Positions 21,661 through 32,660 of a DNA stretch of 64,000 bases are shown here, in pieces. The position numbers and the translations under genes are program-made. The DNA is from Ganoderma boninense. Taxonomy: Eukaryota; Basidiomycota; Agaricomycetes; Polyporales; Polyporaceae. The first letter of the stretch is position 1. Every line of letters begins with the position of its first letter. The DNA lies in NCBI GenBank assembly GCA_002900995.3, contig CM035304.1, positions 4,976,134 through 5,040,133 on the forward strand, in the 5' to 3' direction. The notes beneath the pieces are model-generated. The model had not been told where the DNA came from. It saw only the letters and a program-made list of their open reading frames with translations, and searched no databases.

Positions 21661-22911
21661 TGCGGTCATGGATCTTTTTGACCTAGCCTACGTAAATAGG
21701 ACAGCATCTCCGTTGCAGTTGCCATGTATCCTGGGTCCCGATAGTCTATCTCGTTCCTTTGCTTCTGATGAACTGACGTGCACACTCCTCTAGCTAGTGC
21801 TGTCTAGCCATGGACGCTGCTTCACTGCTTTGATGTCTACCTCTGTACTGTCTTGAAGTGTCTTCGCTCTGCTATAATATAAAGCTGCTGACTCTCGTTT
21901 CCTTGCCCCCTGTCTGTGACCTTGTCGGCCTATCAACCTGCCTTTGCTATTCCTCGAACGATGGTGTGTTGGGTCTGCGCGGTGCACGATGCCTTCAAGT
22001 TCGTTCGTGCCTCCGGAAGTTCTACACACTCATTGCGATGACTAGTATACACGACGGGCATTGAACAGTACCACCCTTCGGAATAGGTTTGTAACTAGCA
22101 GTGCGACTGGTCTCCTGTCACAATCACGTCTACAAGATATTCGAAATCTGATATGTTTAAATCGTTCTAGTGATATTCAGGGCGGCGTCCGGGCGGTGAA
22201 TCGGGGTTCCGGACCCAAGATCTGTCTAGACAAGCGGCGAGACATGAATCATGTGGCGCCAATGCTCAGGTCTGGGAAGCTTTGTTGTGGACATGCATTC
22301 CAGCCACAAGCCTTTTCCGACCCAGAAAATCATTGCGGCAGGAAGGCTGTCACGAGCGTGCACAGCACTGGGACTGCCACCTAGTCTCCTGATGCCTGGT
22401 CCAAGAAAGAACATGACGCATGTCCACCCGCCACACTAAGTATCACCCTCAGGCTTTGCCAGGCGAGCAGGCGCGGTGTCGCAGTGGATGAAGGCGGGCT
22501 CGTCGAGTGCAAGTGGCGGAGCATGGGAGCATGTCGGACGCGGAAGAGCACAGCGGATGAGGGAGCACGGAGGGGACCGGAGGGCACAGCGGACGGGGGC
22601 ACGAGGAAGCAGTTCGAACGAGGGGCGGGCGCAGAGGACCACGACGAGCGCGCAGAACCAAGCGGTCGAGAGCGCTAGGAAGCAGCGCGGGAGCAGGTAC
22701 CGGAGCATGCGAGCATATCGGACTCGGAGGAGCACAGTAGGCGGGGGAGCATGTCGGACGGGACGAACATGCGCAGCCTTCACAGTTCGCGTCTTCAGCA
22801 GCTATCGCATCCTAGGGAGAGAGGAGGCATCAAGATAGTAGATCAGTCATGAAACTGAATCACGACGGAACAAACGTACTTACTGCCTAACGCCACGACC
22901 AGTTTCCAGAC
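21661..22911. other. Gene-poor interval with degenerate GC-rich repeats
   Basis: No gene supported. At about 22490-22790 loosely repeated GAGCATGTCGGAC / GGGAGCACGGAGG words make several false open frames on both strands (Pro/Arg/Ser-rich translations). Confidence 0.5.
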
Positions 22912-24792
22912 ATGAGGTTTCCGAAGCAACGCTCTCCACCTCTCCCGCAATCGTGCGCCGCAGATGCTAATGCCAACCTAGACTTCAGTGCGCCCACTGT
23001 CGCATCTGACCAAGCCCCTGGCAAGTCTGGGTGGAAGAAAGTTCAGCCCGGTCGTGTCCGTAGGATTACTCGCGCAGACGTTGATGCTCACCGTGAGGGA
23101 GAACGGTTGCCAGGACAGGAACCTAGCAGTCGCGGTCCTGCGAACGAGAACATCTCACCACACCGGCTACGCACGAGCACAGCACGGCGAGTAGTGGGAC
23201 CAGCCGAGACAAGAAACGCAAGGCTGACAACGGCGGGGAGACCAGGTGAGGGTAGTGGTTCGAAGTGGAACTAGGAGACAAGTAGCGCTCACCTCAGCCG
23301 TACAGTGCTGCCAAAAAGGGTAGGCCCCGGCCCGGCAGCGACCTTTGCCAGTGCCTTGGAGCTGCCGCCGCGTTCCCATCCTATCTTCCCTCTCCCCCAA
23401 CACCTCAGTCCGCTCCCGGTCTCAGCGTCGCCCTAATCTCAGTCTTTGCTTCTTCTGCGGCGCAGTCTCAGCTACCTCAAGGCGTGTACACCCAGTCCAC
23501 CGACGCATTCGACCTCGACGAGTTCGAAGAATCCCAAACCGTGGACTGCACCCATCAAGACAACAGCACTTCCGGCGAGAAGAAGAGTGTAAGTCCAAGT
23601 CATGACTCTCACCTACTTTCGGCTTGTCCGAGTCACTACTGCAATACTCATCGCACGCTATATCATCTTAGGACATCAGTTGTCGATGTGAAGGCTTACG
23701 ATCATGTCAACTTCGGCTTGCAAGGGCCAAACACTGGCACGACTACCGCGCTCCCCCTGCTGCCCTGCGGCTGCCGACCACGGCCCTTGCGGTCGCTCCG
23801 GTTGCTCGGACTAGACGAGTGACGTGGACGATGGCTGACCTCGAGCCTATTCTGGGCCCCTTCACGGGCAATTTTACTCGTACTTTGGTACCCAAGCTGA
23901 TCAGTATCGTCGACAACCAAGCCAGCGGACCATGGAGACTTCAGAGCCTTGACTTGAAGTGTATCCTTGAAGATATCGCAGCCGAGGTATGTCCCGTGCT
24001 CACCACCCATATAATTCCCTCGGCAACCGTCCTTCGACATGATGAGCATCCCACCGTTCTATACTCATACGCTTTTCACATCTGCGTTCCAGGCCAAGCA
24101 AAAGCCACGGGGCTATCGTAGTGGCATGAGCAACGGGGCGGTCAACGGCGTCACGTACATGATGTCCAGGCGCTTTGAAACCGCTGAACAACGTGCGGAA
24201 TACAGCAACTGGGCACTGTCAGAGAAGGACAATTGGCCTTCCGTTACGAACGGGTCATGGAGATCGAAGCCAACACTATTGTAAGTAGTTGTTATCGCTC
24301 ACAAGATTACACCAACGATGGCAAACAGAAGTATTGTGGCGCATGTCAGGGCACAATTGTGTACCGCGTTTACCACATCAAGCGCATTGGCGTTCTCGCC
24401 GACCGGATCCGCGACCAATGCCGCTGACCATCCATGCAATGCTCTCGCTCTCGCTACGACAACCGTGAGATTTCACCGACATCTTATGATATCCTGTGAT
24501 ACGTGCTCACTTCTCTCTGTAGGCTGGACGTGCCCTAGGGATGTGGTCCACTGGGACTCTCCAGCGTCCTCGTGGCCGCTCTGAAGAGACGAAGTTCAGC
24601 GAACGCCTATGGGACCAGACCGTCGACGAGTATATGGGCAGTATCATCGATCTAACCGAGCAATGGGACAAGATCCTCGCCAAGACTGATGGCTACGTGC
24701 AAGGCGTGTATCACGAATCCGATGTCGAGGACGACGAGGAGTTTGGGCGTGCCGAACTGCCAACCACCGGGCGGACGGGCGGACGGTGCTGA
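22912..24792 (+). CDS. Hypothetical protein with a possible 5' frameshift
   Basis: Well-supported exons are 23306-23588, 23672-23986, 24093-24280, 24329-24464 and 24523-24792, all in phase, encoding an apparently folded C-terminal half (MADLEPILGPFTGNF, LISIVDNQASGPWRLQSLDL, FSERLWDQTVDEYMGSI) and an acidic tail. The 5' part is unclear. A frame from ATG 22912 encodes a plausible basic N-terminus (GWKKVQPGRVRRITRADVDA), but the frame joining in phase to exon 23306 is a different one at 23130-23245 (TSRDKKRKADNGGET). A single-base shift around 23.13-23.2 kb would reconcile them. Alternatively there is an unseen short intron, or the gene is decaying. Family not recognised. Confidence 0.5.
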
Positions 24793-27773
24793 TGAACGCT
24801 GAGGTCGAGGGGATTCGAGTCGTGAAGGGGCTATGCCGCGACCCATGAGCAGAGCAAGATATCGGCATCTACATAGGTGAGTGGTGCTATGTTCTTAAGC
24901 CACATCGCCCGCCTCAAGGTGCACCCCAGACTCTTCTCCTGCCATGTCCTCCCTGCGCCATGGGCGACCCCCTTCATTCCTCCCTCAATCTGTCGCCACA
25001 TAGATCCCCGTCCTGTCTTCTATCAGCATCTACCATTTTACATGCGCCGGCCACCACTCCTTTCACAGATGTCCCTCTGAGCATCAAGTTGTTCGTCTCA
25101 TCTTTCCTCCAGGCCTGCTCCTTGCTTAGCCATTCCATACTAGTTTAGCATGCGCTTGCCCCTCCGCCCTTCCTGTGACCCCGGTATTTCTTGGTGTACT
25201 CCCCCAAGCCTTCGCTGTCCTCAGCGCGGCATGCGACATCCGTTCGTTCCCAGTTGTCCAAGTATTACGTAATCTACATGCTATAATGCTATATCCATTC
25301 TCGATCCCTATTCATACACATTACACCCGTTGTGAACCCCCTTCACTATGATACCGCGATCCTTTTGCGCTCGGTCTTTGTTATTCCTTCCCAGTGCCGT
25401 CGGGGCCTTGCCCGTTTTTCCCTCTGCTCGTCATGTCTGTCACCTCGACGTAACCTCCCCTGTACTACTTATACGTACCTGGCAGCCAACTAGACCGGAC
25501 TTTAGCACCCACTTGCTGACTGAATGCGACTTGACGGCGCCCTGGGTCACTTGACGACATCCTAGATTAAATAATGAACCTAATTATCCCAGTGATTCCG
25601 AGACGATTGGAATCTACTGAGATGTAACGAGAAGGTCAGATAAGTGGTTTCAGTCCGACTCCGAGACCGGACGGATTCCTAATGACCTTCACGGCCAGCC
25701 ACCCGAGGCCTCAGGGCAGAGAGCACGAGACGAAAGTCCTGCAGGCTGCTGCTGACGACACCTTTGTGGGAGATCCTCCGGCGCGAGTGTAATGCGGTCA
25801 AATGAGCCTAGATTAATTGTCGCGCTCTCCAGTGCTCGGAAGCGTGCGAGACAGAAGAGGCTGGAGAGCGCGGATAGACCTCCTGCGGCGGTCAGCCTCA
25901 TTCCAGCGACTCGTAATATTCGCAGCTCGCGAAAGTGATGAAAGCAAGCTCCTGGACGATCCCCGATGAGCTGCAGTCTAACCCACCTCCCGCGACATTG
26001 AAATGACAATCTACTCCCGGAAAGGGGAAGACCCACACAGTGGCGCGGACGTTCGAGCTGGAGGTCAGCTAGCAACGCGGCAATGCCCATCACACAGAGG
26101 AGAGTCGCGGCGCACAGAACTCGTTGGCTGAGGTTTCGGGGGCTACTGCTGGGAGGACGTGTTGATAGATTGGTCCACGGGGATGGACTGTTCAGACGTG
26201 AACAAGAATAGCTGCGGCGGGTAGACAATGGCAGAATAATTCGAGAGCGAGGGGAACAAGAGGAGGCGGGGTCAGCCGTGTGTGCAGGATAATGGGACAC
26301 TGGTTTGCCAATGCCGAAAGGAGCAAGGGAGGGGGGGACTGTTGAGTTAGACAGCTCTCTTACGGGTCAATGAGCTTCCAGACAATTTGGACGCAGTTGG
26401 GCCTTGATGACGAGGCCAGCGAAATCCACGCCGAGTGCCAGCAGAAGCGTGGAGAGCTCGGCGGCCATGAAGGCCGAGTCCGCGATCTGCCCTTGGATAT
26501 ACAGCATATATTCATACAGGCGCAGGGTAGCACTGACATGTTGGATTTAGCTGTTAAAAGTAACCGAAACGTGTAGTATGTGGCGAGGGAGGTATAGTGG
26601 GGCAGGTGTTCGGGCGGCGTGGGTATGGATCGCACCTCAGTGCCTGCCTCGAACTCGGCCTGGTGATTGTGCTGACCCTGGAGTCGATATTCACTCTTGC
26701 AGATTGAACTCTGGATTCGGTCCAAAGCATGTACTCATTATAGGAGTGTGAGAGGCGCTGATATAGAGAGAAAGAAAGGTGGCGTACGCACTAGTCCGGC
26801 ATCATAGCACAACAACGGTAACCTTGCGAGAGGTTCAAGTTGGCCCAGTTGGGGGAAGTCTCCGACTCCCGTGTCTAGCCAATGCGCAGCGACGGCTACG
26901 CACAACGCTGGTGTGTCGGCAGCGCTCCCACACCTCTCATCGAAGGCTTCGCTTAGCAATGGAAGATGTCATCTTCCCTTGATGGATGTACATAAAAGTA
27001 CAGCCACTTCTTCGAAATGACATCATCCGAATCACAAGTCACTTCTGCGGCCGGGAATTCGCCTGGAAGATTTGATGGTAGTATGCATTGCGACGTACAG
27101 TACAGTTCTTGAAAGGGAAAAAATATATTTTCTTTGGTATAGGGTACAGGGACTCTACTACTGGGTATGATAGCGACGTAGGGGGGTGTAACGTAGGAAA
27201 TAGCAATCTGCTAGTCTAAACTCCAGCACAGTCCGATCTAGTAAGCTGGGGCATTACAGATGAGCATGTAAGTGGTGGCCACCATGGTAGAGTCGGGTTT
27301 TTAGGTATGGTGAGGGTGGAACACAGTGAAGGGCATTGCCCTCAAAGACACAGGGACAGGTCGGCGAAATATATAGCGCGGGAGCAGGAATAGTTCAGGT
27401 ATGAAGCAACTGAGAAGGGGACATAGAGGAACGGAAGACCGAGGCACGGGACAAGTACAAAAGAAAGAAATCTAAAAACCACGTTCATCTCGTTAACATG
27501 CCTGTGAGAAGAAAACGTTAGTGCCGAGGTTAAAACAATATCAAGGTTAACTTACGTGCTCCGGACGTGACTATGTTGATGCATGCTAGATGGGTGACGA
27601 AGCCAACCAAGGACAAAGGGGGGGGGGGTAAGCATTGACAGTGTAGGATAGTATGAAACGTTTCTGCGAACCGAGCATCCGCCTTGGGCATGAGACGGGA
27701 GACTGACGACGAGCTTGTATGAGCCTCGCTGCAGTCATACAAACCGGGAAAGCTCACCGTGATCGCTGCGGCC
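24793..27773. other. Long stretch without a supported gene
   Basis: The best frame is on the minus strand at 25689-26300: about 200 codons, with a leucine-rich C-terminal half (LRILRVAGMRLTAAGGLSAL) that could be an LRR/F-box type gene, but I see no consistent exon set. On the plus strand 26370-26575 encodes RVRDLPLDIQHIFIQ, faintly F-box-like. A G10 run lies near 27620-27630. 26.96-27.5 kb is AT-richer with nothing visible. Confidence 0.35.
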
Positions 27774-28007
27774 TCAATCCGAGGCATCCGCGACGTCGGA
27801 AGCGTCGACCGTGTCGCTGTTCACAAGGGCGCCGACGACCTCCATCGCGATCGCCTGAGGATCGGCCTCGGCAGTGCGCCGGAGGCGGCGCCGGATAGCG
27901 ACTGCAGCTCCCCCTCCTCCAAAGACGACGAGGAGGATCACGGCGACCCCAGTGAGGTTGACGTTGACGTTGTTGTTGGTGGTGGTGGTGGTAGTGGTGG
28001 TGGACAT
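27774..28007 (-). CDS. Small predicted membrane protein, 77 aa
   Basis: ATG at 28007-28005, stop at 27774. It opens with Met-Ser and a run of Thr then Asn residues (low complexity), followed by one clear transmembrane segment (LTGVAVILLVVFGGGGAAVA), a basic stop-transfer patch (IRRRLRRT) and a short acidic tail. Orientation by the positive-inside rule: N-terminus out, C-terminus in. Single-pass microproteins of this type are common and unnamed in basidiomycetes. The frame is open upstream of the chosen ATG, so a longer form cannot be excluded. Confidence 0.45.
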   Translation of the reverse strand: MSTTTTTTTTNNNVNVNLTGVAVILLVVFGGGGAAVAIRRRLRRTAEADPQAIAMEVVGALVNSDTVDASDVADASD

Positions 28008-29327
28008 CGCGGTACGAGGGCTGAGCGCAAGGGGAGGGCGCGAGATGGTGGTGGATGGGGGGAGAGAGCGAAAGGAGTGTTCTCCCTCGCTGTCAAAAAC
28101 CAAATACAGCTATTCGAGCTCCGCTGAATCTCGTGTTTCATAAATAAACGGTTCAACTGAGAGGTGACCGTGCGCCTACCATCGGATCTCAGATCTGGAG
28201 CAATGAGATTAGTGAAGTCCCATATGATTACCATTTTTGGGCAAGTAGATTTACCTCCATTTGCCCCCGATCGCTGCCAGGGGAATATATGCGGAGAGCG
28301 AAAAGCCGGCGGGTCCCGGTGGGCTAGGTTGACCGGGACACCGGAACGACGGAAAGCCGACTTTGAGCGCTCGTCCTACCGCAATGATTATGTCAGTGTC
28401 CGATTCCTCACGGACAAATCACGGTCCTTTCTGGTGCACTAGGGAACACCTCTCATTTTGCATACAGTACATACATATGGAAGAGCAAAGTCATCATTCG
28501 CCGTGAGGATAAAATTCGCTCCTATACGCCATGAAGGACCTGGATGGAGGGGAGAGGCTACATGGGCGGGTGAGTCCTGCCGCTGCGGGCCGGCAAAGAC
28601 CGGACGGGGCCGGAACAACCGGTCCAGACGCCAATGGTCGTGGCATCATTCCTTGATTTCATCCATGTACACTTCGCCAGCCGTATACTATAGGGAAGTT
28701 TGCTTGCAATTGTTGCTGTGGTTTGAACCTCAATAGTAGCCATATCGGATGGCTGCCTGTTGGCGGAACCATTCTAACAACCATTGGGAGTGAGGTTCTC
28801 GGCATGAACAGTTGAGGCTGTCATGTGCCGCAGACTTCTTGATCAACGCTGAAAGCGTTGAGCAATGAGCACATGTCGGCCCCTGCCACCCTCTCCGAAT
28901 GAGCCAGGTTTGTGTTGTTGTGAGAAAGAATTGACGACGTCGGACATGAGCCAGCTGATCTTCACCGCAGCCTCGGGTCATTCATGGACTTGACAGCCAA
29001 TTTGAAGTGCATTTACTCACTGTCCCGATCACTAGCACTCCTGACTGCATGGCACACGACTCGATGCTGATGGAGAGGAGAAAGGGGTCAGACTTGTCGA
29101 ACGCACAGCTTCGCCAAGGATAATCCCCCGATCGGATGGTGATCGGGGCGAACCACGGCGCGCCGAGGAGGATTCAGGAAGCGCGTCATCCGTGTTCACG
29201 CCATCCCTCCCCGACCTCTCCTTCTCCTCATCCTCCATCCACACACACCGGGCGTCCCCGCCATTACCACCTCTCCTCATCCGCGAAGCTTTGTGGACGC
29301 ACGTCCTCACTCACACGACGCCCGAGC
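28008..29327. other. Intergenic stretch
   Basis: Short frames on both strands (for example 28164-28442 and 28730-28981) lack coding composition or splice support. Contains the upstream regions of the small membrane protein (minus) and the Ser/Pro-rich protein (plus). Confidence 0.4.
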
Positions 29328-31175
29328 ATGTCCGCAGGACCCAGCAGGTCTCGTGCCCGGGTCACGAGAATCGAGCTCACCGCCGATCAGCTCCTCGGTG
29401 CAGACCTCACCCCCGCTCGCCCACACAAAGCCCCCAAGCACGCCCCGAAGGTCATAACCGTCGAGCAGCTGCTTGGTTCAAGCCTCACCATCGCCCCCGC
29501 CGCCCGAGGCGGGTCGGGCTCGAGCAGTGCCGTCTCGCCGTCGTCCTCTCGGAGCGCCTCGAGGACCGCTGCGCAGCCCAATTCGGTGCGATCTGCGGCG
29601 CCACGCTCGCCCTCCCCGCACCGCGCGCCGGTGGTCCCACTTCGGGAGCGCGTCACCGCAGACGAGGTCCTCAGGACGGGTGTGCCCTTGCGCACACTCC
29701 AGGCGGCCAAGCAGCGCGCACGGAGCGGCCAAGCGTTGGTGCTCACGGCCGAGCAACTCCTCGGCTCCGGTGCCGGCTCCAGCCGCAGCCACCTCTCGAG
29801 CTCCAGCAGCGGCACGCGAGGGCTTGCGGCCGAAAACAGTCGCCGGCCAAACACTGCTGGTGACCGGGCCTCTGCTGGGACTACTCCGTCTATTGCCTCG
29901 CGTTCTGGCCGGATCACTCGCCCGTCTACTGCTGGGGCTACCATTGGGGGAGATGGCTCTGCGAGCACTGCTCGAGGGCGGGAGAACCGGCCTAGGCAGG
30001 TACGACGCAGCAGTAGCTTGGGGTCGACACACACGCTCCCCATCTACACCAAGGAGCCTGGGGAGTCCGAGGTTGTTATCGATCGGTGCGTGTCTACTCA
30101 ATTATCTCTCGTGAGTTCTCTCGGGAGGGCCGTATCCTGTGGCCCTTTCGCGCGTTTGCTATTGGGCAGCTGCTATTGCGTACGCATTCATCATCGATTA
30201 TGAACCCTTTCGAGGCTACCCCGCGAGAGCTACCCCACTTTGTGGGGCTTCGGGGCTAGCACCTTCTCACCGAACCGCGACAAATTTGTAGTGCATTCAC
30301 TTTGTCCTTGTAAGCGCTAAGATACCAGAGAATCGCACCGCATCATCGTTGCACTCATCACATGTCCTTGCAATGACTGACATATTCTATCACTTTGCAG
30401 TGGGACCGAGGATCTTGAGGACGAAGCTCCGACCACGGTGATGACTCCCGTAGAGGAAGATGGCCCAAGTCTCGCTAGCGGGCTGCAAAATCCTATCCCC
30501 AGCCCACCTGCGAGTCCCGACCTCACGCAACCCCTCAGCCCCACGGCGAGTCCGACGGCCAGCAGTTTCGCACCCAATCCCACCGAGAGCCGTGTAATCA
30601 ACCCCATTCATGTGTTCCCGTCGGCACCCATCTCTATTCCTGCCATTGAGCGCACGCGACATCATCCAGCAATCCGATTGGCACGTTTCCCGGACGAAAT
30701 ACCGTCTTACGAAGCAGTCATGTCCATGAGCACGCCAGACCTCCACGGGTTTCCTGCGAACATTCCCCTTCCCGCCTCCCCTCCTTTGAGCGACCTTGGC
30801 TCGCCACGTGCACTCAGCCCATCGACCGGCACTCCTTCAACGCCCGCAAGCCCCATCAGCCGCCCCGACTCGTCGAGCCCGCCAAGTCCCGACGGCGCAG
30901 AGTCTCCCCGCAGGCGATTTGGGTTCATGTCGCTATTCCACACGCACTCACATCATTCGCATTCACACGTGAGCACGACGCGCAATCGGGGTCGCTCAGT
31001 GTCTGGCTTGCCGTCGCAGATCCCGGAAGGCACCGCGTCTGAAGCATTATCAGCGATGCCCCCGGTGGAGTGTCCGCGGCCACGACTGCGCACATCGCGC
31101 TCGGTGCTGGACATGCTGTCGCGCTCGTGGTCGGACAACCATGTAGCACGCTCTCGAGGGCCCGGAGGAGCGTAA
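29328..31175 (+). CDS. Ser/Pro-rich hypothetical protein with repeated LTAEQLLG motif, 510 aa
   Basis: Two exons, 29328-30085 and 30401-31175 (758 + 775 nt), joined in phase across a 315-bp intron (GTGCGT...TTTGCAG), long for this genome. The N-terminal half has four variants of one short motif: LTADQLLGADLTP, VITVEQLLGSSLT, VTADEVLRTGVPL and VLTAEQLLGSGAG. The second half is disordered with a PSYEAV-like segment (DEIPSYEAVMSM, resembling a WW-domain ligand), many SP/TP sites and a His/Ser patch (FHTHSHHSHSH), ending in a basic tail. This looks like a scaffold or signalling protein, but I recognise no family. ATG 29328 is chosen over an upstream in-frame ATG at 29136 because the 5' portion is low complexity. 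Confidence 0.6.
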
Positions 31176-32660
31176 CGTTTGCGTTGATATTACTACTGCT
31201 CTCGCATTTGCATGCCCACGTTGGAGACGTTCTCTGTATGCTTATATTTTTGGGATATTCGGGACTTTGGGGTTTTCGCATGTAATTGTGCCTTCGCTCG
31301 GACGGCCGTACTCACCACTCTATTGTATGCTTTCCTTTCGGGTGGCTCAACCCACAATGTACATCACACCTACATCGCATTTCGAACATGGGGTGCAAAG
31401 CCCACTTGGAGGAGGGTTTGTTAGTTGGTTAATACATTCCTGCCTAAAAGCTACGTAGGAACTCGCAGAACTCAGCGCGGCAGAAGCGCTTCGAGTGATG
31501 ACGTACCGAGGCCTACGCACGCGATCGGGCCTGTGCATCTTCTATTCGTCTCTCTCTCGCGTGCATATATTGTATACCCAGAGCCACCCTCCTCGTCTTT
31601 CTTTCCCTCCTACCATCAGCGGTCTTCAACGTTCCTCAACGTCGAGCCCTGGCTACCCTCTCAGTGAGCGAAAATTCAGACTCCTTGGCAGGTGGTAGCA
31701 GTAGTTGGATGGTCGGGAGGTATAGGTCATATTCTCAGTCCTCTCTCTGGCTTCTCGTGTCTGATTGCCTTCCAGCTGGCAAAATGGAATGCCACGTTTT
31801 AGTTTGCACATTAGGCCATGTGCGATGCGCAGCAAGACAACTGAAAATCTTTGCAACTCGACGAAGAGAACGCGCGCAATGGCCATCCAGCGTACCAGAA
31901 TCGAGATGACGTTGCACACCTACATGATGCAGATAAGGTAAGGTGTTTGGTGCGTCACCGTTGTGTTGATACCATCATCTGACCACACCGTCAACATCAA
32001 TGTTCGACAAGGAGTGTGCAGGACATGCATTGTGCACCGCCCTTGCATATACATCGCACGACGCACAGCCTCTACAGGCTCGGACTTGCCAGCATCGGAT
32101 CGTGCGTACTCTAGTAACAGGCGTAATCACCCAAGATTTTGTACTCAGGATGCTCCTCATCACCATGTCAACCCATAAATCTTTTGCGCAATCCCAAGCC
32201 CATCGCAACGTTAACGAGAATCACTGCCATTGCAAGGTGAAACAGCACAGCACGGATAACCCAAGGACGATGGGCCGACTCCACCCATTCGTCGACATGA
32301 TGCATGCATGCATCATGTCCCACAAGTTTTCATAATCCCAACCCGGTCTCTCCCACGTGGTGCTGTCATCCCAGCTCAACAGCGGCGTTGTGCCATCACG
32401 CCATTCTTACTCGTCCGTCGCTGCACTTGGTCTTCAGCTGTCTGCCACTGCAACGTACTTAGGCGACCGGCGAGTCGGCGATTTTGCCCAGCGACGCGAT
32501 GATGGTGCGTCGGGCCGGAGTCTCCTTTGCTCCGTCGCCGCGTTCAGTTACTTAAATGGCGGCAGACGAGCAAGCATGCTCGACGTCCTCTTCTCCCCGC
32601 TCGACTCGACCCTCTAGGCTCTCCCGTCTGTCTATAGTCGGACTCGGCCAAGCGCGCACC
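31176..32660. other. Intergenic stretch
   Basis: No supported gene. Ends in the promoter and leader of the first S41 peptidase. Short open frames at 32556-32650 run into the real start but precede its signal peptide. Confidence 0.45.

Noticed and set aside
25689..26300. Minus-strand ORF of 203 codons with a leucine-rich second half
   Set aside because: No supporting exons or domain motif strong enough; mentioned in the interval note only.
29387..30103. Antisense ORFs of over 200 codons opposite the Ser/Pro-rich gene
   Set aside because: GC-rich codon usage of the sense gene opens the antisense frames; the sense frame has motif repeats and an in-phase intron.
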